Assembly (NCBI GenBank): GCA_947247005.1
Contig: OX365945.1
Location: 37,750,551 to 37,814,550, forward strand
Origin: Spisula solida
Lineage: Eukaryota; Mollusca; Bivalvia; Venerida; Mactridae
Length of the DNA: 64,000 bases
Direction of reading: 5' to 3'
Below are positions 33,322 through 45,173 of this stretch, one piece after another. Within the stretch, counting starts at the first letter, position 1; each line of letters opens with the position of its first letter. A program made the translations under genes and the position numbers. A model generated the notes under the pieces. It did no database searches, had not been told where the DNA came from, and worked only from the letters and a program-made list of their open reading frames with translations.

Positions 33322-34732
33322 AGTACTTGTCACAAGTGGATATGTCATTCAAAGGCCTACAAGAAACTCAATACTGCCAGAAAAAGCCATTCATATCCAT
33401 TTGTAGAACTCCCAACCAGTGGTAAACTGATTCCCAGTCATGTTAGGGTATGCATCACAACTAGAATAACCATTCCTAGCAGTATGGAGTACTCACCACC
33501 AACATATCAAGCAATTACTAGCCAAATGTTTACTTACTACTCCTAGCAAAAGTCATTCTTAGCCATATTAAGTATGGAGTATGTATGAAAACGCTAGTTT
33601 TACTCTTATTTTTGCCTATCTATTGGTTTTAGCCTATAAAGTCGCCACACTTACCGGTGAACGCTCCTATTATCAGATATTTTACCCCACCCACCCATAA
33701 ACTAAGCATGATGGATACACATCTAGTTTAAAAACAACAATATGTCATAACAAATAAGTCTTTTATAAAGAAAGAGATGTGTACTGTTTATATTGAGCAA
33801 AATAATACATAGAATGCAATTTCTGCATACATCCATTATTCTCATTTTTGCAGTTTTTTACCCCACCCACTTTCAACAGGCAAAGTCATGTAACATACTT
33901 ATATTTAAAAACTCTCATCTATTATCTACAAAAGAAACTTATTGAACATTTCAGAATAGTTTATCATAGGTAAGAAGAAAAACAGAGCTCAGAGTTTAAA
34001 CAACCATTGGTTAATCTTGTTGTTTAGTTTTTTTTATTATTTGTGAAATTTTACCCCACCCACTTCGTAAAAAAGAGCAAGAGCAACCAAAACTTATTTC
34101 AAAAACACATCATTCCATGCACATTGTACAGCAAGTTCACGTATGATGCTCTAAATACATAAAGGAAGTCAAAATTATGTAATTTCTTATTTTTTTCACT
34201 TTGGGGTATATTTACCCCACCCACTTCAAACCCTTAGCGATAGCATACAACTAAAAAAGTTGTACATCTTACACCCTCATTTTCTTCATACTAAATTTAC
34301 AAAATAAATAAAATCATTTAAATTTAAAATTTATAGTCATAAATGTACTTTTAAGTTATTGACAATACAAAATATAGAAAAATACCCAAAAATAGCCAAT
34401 TTTGGGCCTCTATATGGGTCATAGCTTTTCCAAAATGTCGAAATTTACTATCAAAACAGATAAAAGTGTCTTCCATTCATTTTTCAACTCATAAGTACAT
34501 TTTGAAACATATTTGTGAGAAAACAATTCATTTCATGCACAAATAAGCGTTCAGTACCATTTTCGCGTAAAAATGGCGGCCATCTTGGACGCCATCTTGG
34601 ATACTGAGCGGTTGTGAAAGAGGAAATTTGTAAGAAATGGATTTTCTTAATGTTCAGTCATATGTCCAACTGTGGTGCAAGTTTAAGAGATGGACTCCAA
34701 TTTTGAATAAATCGCCCTCAGCTCTTAGGCTA

Positions 34733-35185
34733 ATGTGATAAATATAAGAAATGAACATGACATTATGTTAGGTAAAATAATGCTTCTGAACACAGTCCGT
34801 AGTTTCAGTATTCTGAGGAATGGTCTTGGGCCTGGAGTCCAAAAGACGTCGGGTGTTACGGATCCACGTTTCCTCCACCGGGGGTTTTTCGTGTACGACA
34901 AGCATTCTGTGTGATAAATATAGCATAGTCTGTGAAGCAGCCTTTGCTAGAGCATAATTAAGCGGAGACAAATATAAAATCACTGTATTATAAGTTGAAA
35001 TATATCTGAAGTATATGTATCAGGTCGTCTCCAGTATATTTATATCATGGGGTATAATGCATGATGAAGGTATACATGGTACTATTTATGTAAAATTACC
35101 TTACAAATGGTAATTATTGTATCAATGTTATGATTACTTAGTAACGATTGCAATCCCCAATTAAAGTGAAGTCTTGCCACAGCCA
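34733..35185 (+). other. Right tail of the DIRS element (B2 region)
   Basis: Non-coding 3' part following foldback 2. AAGTCTTGCCACAGC at 35169-35183 is the B2 match to B1, immediately before the right 28-bp end repeat. Confidence 0.5.
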
Positions 35186-35213
35186 CAGTCGCGACAAGTT
35201 ACTACCTCGATAA
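35186..35213 (+). repeat. 28-bp exact end repeat, right copy
   Basis: Identical to 17457-17484; marks the right limit of the retroelement or its duplicated target. Confidence 0.85.
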
Positions 35214-35361
35214 CTGTAAATATGTTAATCAAGTTTATTCGTTAATTCACATTGATTTCTAAATGTATGGACTGTTTGTACGTTTACTTTTATACGAATG
35301 GAATGTAATGCTTATTCAATTGAAGTTTATTTACTATACGTTGAAGTTGAAACAGTCAATG

Positions 35362-37190
35362 TTTTTAGCTCACCTGTCACAAAGTGACAGAGTGAGCTTT
35401 TGTGATCACTCTTCGTCCGTCGTCCGTCGTCCGTCTGTCCGTCCGTCCGTCGTCCGTCAACAATTGGCTTGTGTAGACACTAGAGGTCACAATTTTAGCC
35501 TAATCTTTATGAAACTTGGTCACAATAATTATCTCAACAAAATCTAGGCCAAGTTCGATATTGGGTCATCTGGGGTCAAAAACTAGGTCACTAGGTCAAA
35601 TCATAGAAAAACCTTGTGTAGCCACTAGAGGTCACAATTTTGACTTAATCTTTATGAAACTTTATCACAATGATCATCCTAACAAAATCTAGGTCAAGTT
35701 CGATATTGGGTCATCAGGGGTCAAAAACTAGGTCACAAGGTCAAATCATAGAAAAACCTTGTGTAGTCACTAGGGGTCACAATTTTGACCTAGTCTTTAT
35801 GAAACTTGGTCACAATGATCATCGCAACGAAATCTAGGTCAAGTTCGATATTGGGTCATCCGGGGTCAAAAACTAGGTCACAAGGTCAAATCATAGATAA
35901 ACCTTGTGTAGTCACTAGAGGTCACAATTTTGGTCTAATCTTTATGAGACTTGGTCACAATGATCATCGCAATAATATCTAGGTCAAGTTCGATAATGGG
36001 TCATCTGGGGTCAAAAACTAGGTCACAAGGTCAAATCATAGAAAAACCTTGTGTAGTCACTAGAGGTCACAGTTATAGCATAATCTTTACGAAACTTTGT
36101 CACAATGATCTACACAACCAAATCTAGGTCAAGTTTGATATTGGGTCATCCGGGGTCAAAAACTAGGTCACAAGATCAAATCATAGAAAAACCTTGTGTA
36201 GTCACTAGAGGTCCCAGTTTTGGCCTGATCTTTACGAAACTTAGTCACAATGATCATAATAACAAAATCTAGGTCGAGTTCGATAATGGGTCATCTGGGG
36301 TCAAAAACTAGGTCACAAGGTCAAATCATACAAAAACCTTGTGTAGTCACTAGAGGTCATAATTTTGACTTAATCTTTATGAAACTTGGTCACAATGATC
36401 ATCTCAACAATCTCTAGGTCAAGTTCGATATTGGGTCATCCGGGGTCAAAAACTAGGTCACAAGGTCAAATCATAGAAAAACCTTGTGTAGTCACTAGAG
36501 GTCACAATTTTGACTTAAACTTTATGAAACTTGGTCACAATGATCATCTCGAAAAAATCTAGGTCAAGTTCGATATTGGGTCATCAGGGGTCAAAAACTA
36601 GGTCACAAGGTCAAATCATAGAAAAACCTTGTGTAGTCACTAGAGGTCACCATTTTGACTTAATCTTTATGAAACTTTGTCACAATGATCATCTCGACAA
36701 AATCTAGGTCAAGTTCGATATTGGGTCATCTGGGGTTAAAAACTAGGTCACAAGGTCAAATCATAGAAAAACCTTGTGTAGTCACTAGAGGTCACAATTT
36801 TGGTCTAATCTTTATGAAACTTGGTCACAATGATCATCTCCACAAAATCAAGGTCAAGTTTGATATGGGGTCATCTTTGGTCAAAAACTAGGTCACTAGG
36901 TCAAATCATAGAAAAACCTTGTGTAGTTACTAGAGGTCACAATGTCGACCTTATCTTTATGAAACTTGGTCACAATGGTCATCTCAACAAAATCTAGGTC
37001 AAGTTTGAAATTGGTTTATCTGGGGTCAAAAACTAGGTCATTAAGTCAAATCATATAAAAACCTTGTGTAGTCACTAGAGGTCACAATATTGGCCTTATC
37101 TGTATGAAACTTGGTCACAATGATCATCTCTACAATATCTAGGTCAAGTCGACAGGTGAGCGACCTAGGGCCCTTTGGGCCCTCTTGTTT
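35362..37190. mobile_element. Non-autonomous tandem-repeat element with terminal hairpins (HINE/DINE-like)
   Basis: The left end has a hairpin (AGCTCAC at 35367-35373 pairs with GTGAGCT at 35392-35398, inner GTCAC/GTGAC), then a CGTCCGT microsatellite, then about 12 units of 143-145 bp (ACCTTGTGTAGTCACTAGAG, TTTATGAAACTTGGTCACAA, GGGGTCAAAAACTAGGTCAC). The right end has CAGGTGAGCGACC, a hairpin GGGCCC-TTT-GGGCCC (37168-37182) and TCTTGTTT. Short subterminal inverted repeat, internal tandem units and a 3' hairpin match Helentron-associated elements in molluscs and flies; no Rep/helicase is present. Confidence 0.7.
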
Positions 37191-38050
37191 GTGATTAGCC
37201 TTGCGCATGAATATGTACTAGAGCACGACGTTGTGAAATAGTGCTATAATATTCGTGGAGTTTGGTTTATAAAAACGATAATAGAGATAATTAAATGATA
37301 TCGTAAGGATATATTCGTAAGGAGAAGAAGATATTCGTTGAAGACGAAGTGCATCTGAGATTAAAGGGGGAAACTACCAAGATACAGATACAGATTGGCT
37401 GAAAAGTTTCATGGTGTGTGATGTATATTCATAGTAAGTGGTTCCCAGCAATTACGGGCGTCCGCTTTGTTATTGTTACGAAGCCGGGACTCGGTATATT
37501 GTAAACAAGAATAACCCATGTGTTTGTTTTTAAGCATACCTGAATAATAATGATTATTGCTACAGTAAAGCCAGCAAAAGACCATAGTCAACCCTATTAC
37601 ATTATGAATTTATACACTCAAGAATGAGAGTGAACTGGTACGTGATTTACAAAAGTGTAGGCCTATTAATTATAAATTATTATCATTGTTTATCAACTTC
37701 AGCCCCTTGACCCCAAATGAGATAGACTGTTTACAAATAAAGAAAAAGCAGCAGCTACCCTAAGAACTGTTAAGAGTGTATGTCAGGACAGAGAAAACTA
37801 ACAATAGATTGCTAAAATACAACTTGATATCAAATACTAGCACATGAACAAGGCTTTTAGGCTTATAGGCCTATTGATACAGAAAATCCTGTGAAATTAT
37901 TTGAAAATGACATTTATCACAAATTTGTCGGACAGGTGCGGACAATTGTGAAAGTACAGTTGTGTTACATACACTAACGCTTTTAGAGTAGAGGTGACGA
38001 AGTATACAGAACAGATACACGCCATACTACCGTTCGAAAAAATCCTTGCC
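37191..38050. other. No gene recognised
   Basis: AT-rich unique-looking sequence with only short chance frames. Confidence 0.4.
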
Positions 38051-38052
38051 CC

Positions 38053-38120
38053 TGACGAGATTCGAACAGTGTACATCTCGATTGGTATTTTGTGTTCACC
38101 ACTTGGCCACCATGCCATCC
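38053..38120 (-). repeat. tRNA-like sequence
   Basis: On the minus strand GGTGGCCAAGTGGTGAACAC (box A-like) is followed by CTGTTCGAATCTCG (box B-like) at near-normal spacing, as in Leu/Ser tRNAs. The acceptor and T stems do not pair well. Probably a decayed tRNA gene or SINE head. Confidence 0.4.
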
Positions 38121-39531
38121 ATATTCTAGATAAAGCAACATGATTCATTTTGCTTTGTCATATAAACCATAGGGGTCTGTATCGACTCACTGGTCTCTCA
38201 ATCACTAGATATAGATTAACAGGGACGTAACTGGTATCAAAATTGCGACACCACCAACTTTACAAACAGTCTTGTAACTTTTCCAAAAAGGCAATTAATC
38301 ACATACTGTTTTCTCCAGTAGCAAGCCTATACATTTATCTTCGAGATACAACCAATCTAATGTCAAAATATATCGCACTCGAGCCGTTACAAATGCATAC
38401 ATGTTGAAAATATACTGAAAAATAAAAACAGGACAAAAATGTGGACAGGCCCTTACCATACTATAGGGCTCTTCACACAGGAGTGTCGACAAAAACAATG
38501 CCATGGTTGGATGAGCGTATAATAACTAAAACTATAACCAAAATATCACCTCTGAAAAGTAACACAAGCGCTAGTGCGGTCATTCTATCATTTTGAAATC
38601 TAAAAATGTTCATCGGACTTCCATGTTTGTAAAGCCGAACACCCGATGATACAAGCTTTTTTACTGGATAAACTTTCGAACATGTGACCACTGCAAACAG
38701 ATATACTAGTTCTCGATATTCTAGCGCAGGTGATACGTATTGGATGCACAACCGGGATCAAGTAGTTTGTAAATAAAGATACTACGTATCGGTCTACAAA
38801 TTGTGCACGAAAAACTCGTGTTCTGATCCAAGTGAGTAAGCAAGGAATGTAGAATGGTTGTAAATATTACTATATTCCACTGAAAAGCGTGCAGCAGTTA
38901 AAGGTTTTAAACTAATCAATGAGTTTACTCCCTATTTTAAGAAGCACACGTTAAATGTACATGAGGGATGATCAACACATAAAAAGGAAAATTCTCATAA
39001 ATTATTGTTAAGTGACCAATGTTGTTGAAACATATAATATATTGGCTTATTATAAATAATGAACTATAAAAAACGTTCATTTTAACACAAACAAACAAAC
39101 AACTTAACGTTTATGTATTTGGATTATTTGATTTAAAAATTCACGTCATGTGTAATAAGGAGTAGGCCTACAGCACTGAGAATTGGGTCTGATCCTTACC
39201 TTTACTGTATACTTGAATATATAACAAGTTCTTGCGTTGAATTTATGAATTTCTGCGAACAAGTTGTAAATACCCATACCAGTAACACGCACGTGACTAT
39301 GTTCTTCAGAGTTTTGAATCGGTACTTATCGTTTTAGAAAAAGTTATTTCCGGTTTAGAAAATTGCGGAGTCGAAAGAAGTGAATGGTTGAAAGTATTCA
39401 AATTGCGAAACTTTTGAGTCCTAACATATTCTTTCATAACGTTAAGCCTGATTCAAATCGTGAAAATTATTGAAAAAATACATATCTTATTTAATCCAAC
39501 GTAAATAAAACAATATGGCGACGTCGGAATT

Positions 39532-39539
39532 GACGTCAC
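39532..39539. promoter_or_regulatory. CRE palindromes inside foldback 3
   Basis: TGACGTCA occurs at about 39532, 39849 and 40650, with several nearby CGACGTCG/ACGTCG variants. All lie in the central part of the element. Confidence 0.35.
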
Positions 39540-39665
39540 ATCATTTAACGCGACATCATCGCACGTTAACGCGACGTCGTCGCACGACATAGCGCGCCAA
39601 CTTGTGAATAAAATTATGTTGAATTGAAATATAAATAGAGGATATTACATGAGTGTCTTTTCATA

Positions 39666-39752
39666 TTGAATTTATTAAACGAGTTAAAAAATTAATAAAA
39701 TGTGAGGCTCTGTCGAGCATTTTATTCAACGAGTTTAATAAATTCAATGCGG
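39666..39752. repeat. Long hairpin in foldback 3
   Basis: ATTGAATTTATTAAAC pairs with GTTTAATAAATTCAAT and AATAAAATG with CATTTTATT, leaving a short GC-containing loop. It lies between the CRE-like sites at 39532 and 39849. Confidence 0.7.
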
Positions 39753-41189
39753 AAAGTCACAAATATAATGTTCTTTTTATCATATGTATAGCTACTTATT
39801 TTCACTATAATAAACGCGTAACTTTGACGACATCGCCTATACTTTGAGTGACGTCACGTCAAAACTTTATTACACAAGTGTATTATCAAAAATAAATAAT
39901 GGCTTTATTACGCTGCCGCGACGTCAAACATATGATAAATAGCAAATAAAAGACGAGTGTAAAACTATAATAACTATGTATAGGGAATATCTGTGCAACC
40001 CGTCTCTTAGATTGGAAAACACTCTTTTCGAAGTTTTGTTCGCCTGGTTTTCTATGTGGTGCTGCCTGGCAGCCAGAGGCTAGATCTATAGTCTCTATAG
40101 TAGATCAAACAAATTCCAAAGTCATTTTTTTCTTCGATCAGATTATCAAAAAAAACCTGATGGGAAATCCCCGCTGGATGCAGTGCATTCGTTCATATTA
40201 CATCATATATATCATCTGTTAATCTATGCTAATAGAATAGGATCAAGTTAAATTCTCTGTACTTTACTACATGTATATTGATACCATATATATATACAAC
40301 TACATGTACAAATGTATATATCAATGCACGATCAAAACCAACCCGTTATCAAAACATGACGTTACAAACGCACGATTGGTACTTGTAAAACAGTTTGCGA
40401 CACGCAACGTTGGAAACATTAAGCTGTAAGGCGTCGAACGAAGTTACCACAGGAGGTCATGTCTATTCGGCCTTTGGTTAATAAAATGAATATATGGTTA
40501 AAGAAATGGTACCTATATATTTAGAACGTTTCATAGACTTCCAATGACGAATATAGTAGATAGGCCTACAGTACTAAATTAGTAACTTTTCCGCATATTT
40601 GTTGATCAACCCTCGATCGAATTTCCTAATGTCCCAAGGTATGGTTTGTGACGTCACATGTTCCACCAAAGCGTGTCCAATAAAATGGCTTGTATCATCG
40701 GGTATTCGACATTACGTCACGTGACTCAAAATGGAATTCCGATGAACATTTTTAGATTTCAAAATGATAGAATGACCGCACTAGCGCTTGTGTTACCTTT
40801 CAGAGGTGATATTTTGGTTGTAGTTTTAGTTATTATACGTTCATCCAACCATGGCATTGTTTTTGTCGACACTCCTGTGTGAAGAGCCCTATAGTATGGT
40901 AAGGGCCTGTCCACATTTTTGTCCTGTTTTTATTTTTCAGTATATTTTCAACATGTAAGCATTTGTAACGGCTCGAGTGCGATATATTTTGACATAAGAT
41001 TGGTTGTATCTCGAAGATAAATGTATAAGCTTGCTACTGGAGAAAACAGTATGTGATTAATTGCCTTTTTGGAAAAGTTACAAGACTGTTTGTAAAGTTG
41101 GTGGTGTCGCAATTTTGATACCAGTTACGTCCCTGTTAATCTATATCTAGTGATTGAGAGACCAATGAGTCGATACAGACCCCTATGGT

Positions 41190-43612
41190 AGAAACATGGT
41201 AACACAGGCAACTAAATAATTGCTTTACAAACAATTGTGAAAAACATGTTAACAAGTAACCTGTTTTTCCCTTTGCAACATGACAAATAATCCAAAATGT
41301 CTTTTGATTCTGAACTCATAAAGTCTGCTACTATCTTTTCAGGTTTCATGATGTATCGAGGACTATAGTTTATCACCCTCAATCCAGATGATTACGACAC
41401 TCTAGATAGGGCTACACCCAACTGGCCCGGGCGGAATATTTCCCTACAATCAATTTCAACCCTGAAAAGCATGAGAAAAACATATAATTTCATGAACAAA
41501 CAAAACCACAAAAGTGTAATAAAACAATGACATTAGAGTGAAAACAGTTAATTTATAGTGTAATTAAAGTTTGTACAATTGTAAAGAAACTGTGTAGCCT
41601 ATATTGGCTTCATTCTGCTTATGACCAAATAGAACAGTACGATGGGTTATGGTTTAGTGAGATAGAATACTAGCAATCACTTTATTTATATGTAGACAAA
41701 AAAGCTCAAGACTTAGTGTTAAAGGTATTTTTGAGGATACTAATATTCCTTTGTCAGAGAAAAAATTAATAGATATGTTATCATTTATCTAATAAGGTAA
41801 AATATGAATTTGCAAGTTAGATCCTTTTTTGGAAAATGTCATGCAGCAGTCACAACAAATAATAAAAAAAGAAGGCTCACTACTCACATTTTAAAGTTTT
41901 AGCATATACAGGAACAGTGTGATTAACATTTTAGGAGTTTATTTAACTCATAGATATAACAAGAAATATCTTTAAAAAAGATATACAGTGTTGAGTTTAA
42001 TGACAGACTGCGATTGTTACATGTATTGTTTCAATTAATTTACAATTAGTTGACTGCACACTTAATATACGAAATAAAGAATGGTCCATGACATTTGTGC
42101 ATTTTTCTCTAGAAACATGCATTTTCACGTTGTTGTATTCTTCTCATTAAAAACTAAAGTGCACGCCCTAAGTTACTCTCCAATTGCCTCGACCGAAACT
42201 ACATCGTTTCTAGGCTCTGCAATATTGCTATTGTATTAGCGCTATTGCTATTTTTAGACAGGAGAATCCAAAACCAGCGTACAGCGAGGCAAATGTGATA
42301 ATGTAAACGGGTTTTTAAATGCATTGTATATAAAACGCTCGTGTGTTAAAAGAATGACTTGTATTATAAATTAAAACTCTCGCACTATCAATTTATCATA
42401 TTGATTGAAACAAATAAATAATGACCAGTCAATAGAACCATGAAATATTTAAACCTCATACAGTGTGTACTCGTTTAAACCTTTCAACACGTAGCCTTCA
42501 TATTCACTATAAACTCTGCTATAACTCTCTACTGTCTATACAAACAAGTAAACTTTCATCAGCCAATGAAAATGTGTATCAGGGTACACAGCAGTTTTGT
42601 AAAGGTCAAATATCAAAATATTCTAGTAGTTTAAGCAGCGTGTGAATGGTACGGTTAAGTGGCAATCAAAGCGCTGTAGGGAGCGTAGCCCTAAGTGTAT
42701 CGGAATAATAAAATATTATATTTTCTTGAAGTACATGATCTATTGATGTCAAGAAGTTTAATGAAAGCTTATTAGATTCTATTAGGATAAAACATGGTCA
42801 CAGATATTGCTAATTATGAATGTTGTTTTACAATATACAAACTAATGTTAATTTTATATTCAGTAAAACGAAAAGGTATTCCAGTAGTAGCCTCCACTTC
42901 AGTGGAGGCGACGATCAGAGTATTCATATGACCAAACCTTTTTTCCAACAAACTAATGTTTTGCATTTTATTTTGTGTTTAGAAGTTTAAAACCAATTCA
43001 AAACAATGGTACTTTTAACACTGAACAGCCCTGGTTTACATTGCTTGGCTGACCTTCAGATAACCAAGGAGTATCCACACTATTTAAAGAACAGGTCATG
43101 AGATAACCTGTACTAGCAGAATGTACTGATGATGTATACTATATATTGGGATAGTTGCTAGCTTCTCCTTCTGACTGGAGTAGCAGGATGTCACATAAGG
43201 TGCATCACTGCAATGTTGTCTTGTACACCGCAGAAATAAAGTATGGTATAGCAGACAGGCGAGTAAAGTACTATAAGTTTAGCACAAGAGAAAAATGCAA
43301 TAATTTAAAATCGGGCATAACCTTTTGTGAAAAGAATACAATAATATATGGAATCAAAAGTTTGCATTTGATTCACCCCAAAGATATTTATAAACATTTC
43401 ATTGGTTGTTAAAGTAGGTCAAAATCCAAGCTGGACAGCTAACGCTGAAAAATGTGTTTAGATCTTTCTTTAACTTGTATACAAATATAAGAAAAAAGAC
43501 TACTTACTAAAAAGTAGTGAAAATTTCCCCATACATTATGTGATAGATCCTTTAGATTTAAGCATATATGCTAAATAACACGTAATATTTAATTTGATTT
43601 AAGTAGAATTGT
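41190..43612. other. No gene recognised
   Basis: AT-rich. A small palindrome GCCTCCACT-TC-AGTGGAGGC sits at 42890-42909. No coding exons or RNA genes identified. Confidence 0.4.
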
Positions 43613-44008
43613 TGAGTTGAGATTCGGAGTTACAAATGTAATTTATAGAGATGTCTATAGATTATAGTATGATGCACCATAATAAATACTTGTCTAATGT
43701 CATACTTTGGGCATTAAATTATTTACTAGAGATTTGAAGTAACAAATGTAGTTCATAGACATGAATATAGTATCATGAACTATAATAAATTCCTGTCTAA
43801 TGCCTAGGGCATTAAATTGAGATTTGAAGTTCCAAATGTAGTTTATAGACATATACATGATGAACTGTTGTAAATACCTGTCTAATGTCATGCCATGGGC
43901 ATTATATTGTTTAATAGAGATTTGAAGTTACAAATGTAGTTTATAGACATGTATATAGTATGGTGAACTATAATAAATACCTGTCTAATGTCATGCCTTG
44001 GCCTTTGT
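43613..44008. repeat. Tandem array, four diverged units of about 90-110 bp
   Basis: Units share GAGATTTGAAGTTACAAATG, TAGTTTATAGACATG and AATACCTGTCTAATGTCATG. Non-coding. Confidence 0.8.
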
Positions 44009-44879
44009 GAATTGTTAACCTAAATGCTAGTTTCAGCGGAAACTGCTCACGCACAGCAATAACAACACCCATGGATGGACTGAAAACTGAAATATATAAA
44101 TAGATGTTAGATTATTATATGAACAAGAGGACATAACTCATCCGTTTTGAGATATTGGTGTTGTATAAAATTTGTCAAAGGACCAAAAGAACCAATGAAG
44201 TCATTGTACTTCCAAGGGAACTGTGAAGCCCATCTACACAAGATATAGTCAGTTTAAGAAAGGAACCAAATTAGCGCTGGTGATACAAGTAGCATGACAG
44301 TTTGGTTCAAATTGAATCAAACAATTTTACGAAGCATAATATGAACTAATGCACCGCATATTTTTAGCGGACCTACATTATTTGTAACATGCTCATCTAG
44401 TACTGGATTTTTTTGATGATGCATAACTCTACAATAAATTGTTCGGTAATTGTTACGAACATGGAGCCCGTTACCTAACCAATCCGTTTCCAAAAGGTGC
44501 TACCGAGCGCTTTCCTACGTCTATGCAACCTACAGAAGCGGTCCGTTGCACAAGAAAGCGCTCGATAGCGGTTTGATACGAAATATTGGGTACGAAGTAA
44601 CGAAGGACGATACGAACCTGCTATCATTTGTCATTTGTCAGCCCGATCAAAATGAAAATATATCTGTCTGTGGATAATGCACGTTTTTCAATTTGTTTAA
44701 TTCTAGCTCTACTTAATTCAGGGGTTACTTATTTAAATTGCATAATTAGATATAAACACAGATAACAACTGATTTCAAATACATATGCCTAATTTGATAT
44801 TTTACCTTTTTATACAGTAATGGGTTGCATGAGTATATCAGACAGTACTTTTGTTCAAGAGAAAATGCTATTTTCATTT
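44009..44879. other. No gene recognised
   Basis: A 75-codon plus frame at 44450-44677 shows no motif I recognise. The rest is AT-rich. Confidence 0.35.
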
Positions 44880-45173
44880 CAATAAATGAAACTTGGGCAC
44901 AATGTATGTCTCTATGAAATCTAGGTCAAGTTCATAACTGGGTCATCTGAGGGGCAAAAACTAGGTCACCATGTGACATCGAAGAAAAACCTTGTTTATA
45001 CTTTAGAGGTCACATTTTTCACCTCATCTTTATTTAACCTGGCCACAAAGTGTTTCACTGTTAAATAAAAAAAAAAGTAAAATATTAAGGTCATATATCA
45101 TAACAAAAACTGATTCTGCCTAAACTGCTAGTCATCAGGTGAGCGCTTTAGGGCCAATGGCCCTCTTGTTTTA
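44880..45173. mobile_element. Truncated copy of the 35-kb HINE/DINE-like element
   Basis: Begins inside a unit (AATCTAGGTCAAGTTCATAA) and ends with CAGGTGAGCGCTTTAGGGCC-AAT-GGCCCTCTTGTTTT, the same type of 3' hairpin and TCTTG end as at 37190. In the hairpin, bases differ from the 37-kb copy but pairing is kept. Confidence 0.65.

Larger units (their letters stand above)
29697..34732. mobile_element. Foldback element 2 (5.04 kb), inserted in the retroelement tail
   Basis: Ends TAGCCTAAGAGCTGAGGGCG mirrored at the right. The inverted repeats run about 1.07 kb (29697-30770 and 33650-34732). Each carries four spaced copies of GTGGGTGGGGTAAA or a variant (left: 30208, 30367, 30562, 30729) and YY1-like sites near the outer end. 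The centre is a 2-kb array of 42-bp units. Flanking ATG (or ATGT) on both sides may be a short target duplication. No transposase. Motif sharing (ACCCCACCCACT) groups it with foldback 1. Confidence 0.85.
17457..35213 (+). mobile_element. DIRS-superfamily retrotransposon (PAT-like layout), expanded by nested insertions
   Basis: Order along the plus strand: 28-bp end repeat, 237-bp repeat A1, ORF1 (gag-like), pol (RT, RNase H, methyltransferase-like region), tyrosine recombinase, short B1 repeat, A2 repeat, tail with B2 and the second 28-bp end repeat. Tyrosine recombinase plus RT-RNase H and split direct repeats define the DIRS superfamily; the methyltransferase-like region argues for a PAT/DIRS rather than a Ngaro type. 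Subtracting the ORF1 insertion (1.26 kb), the foldback at 20874-26755 (5.88 kb) and the one at 29697-34732 (5.04 kb) leaves about 5.6 kb, normal for this superfamily. A1 and A2 differ at about 6 of 237 positions, so insertion was fairly recent although pol has frameshifts. Confidence 0.88.
38166..41189. mobile_element. Foldback element 3 (3.02 kb)
   Basis: ACCATAGGGGTCTGTATCGA at the left end is mirrored at the right. The inverted repeats are about 460 bp with few differences, with a further inverted patch (ACCCGATGATACAAGC at about 38640-38656, mirrored near 40690). The centre is unrelated to foldbacks 1 and 2 and includes CRE-like sites and a hairpin. Matching frames in the two arms (38473-38751 minus and 40658-40882 plus) reflect the inverted repeat. 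No clear target duplication was found. Confidence 0.82.
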
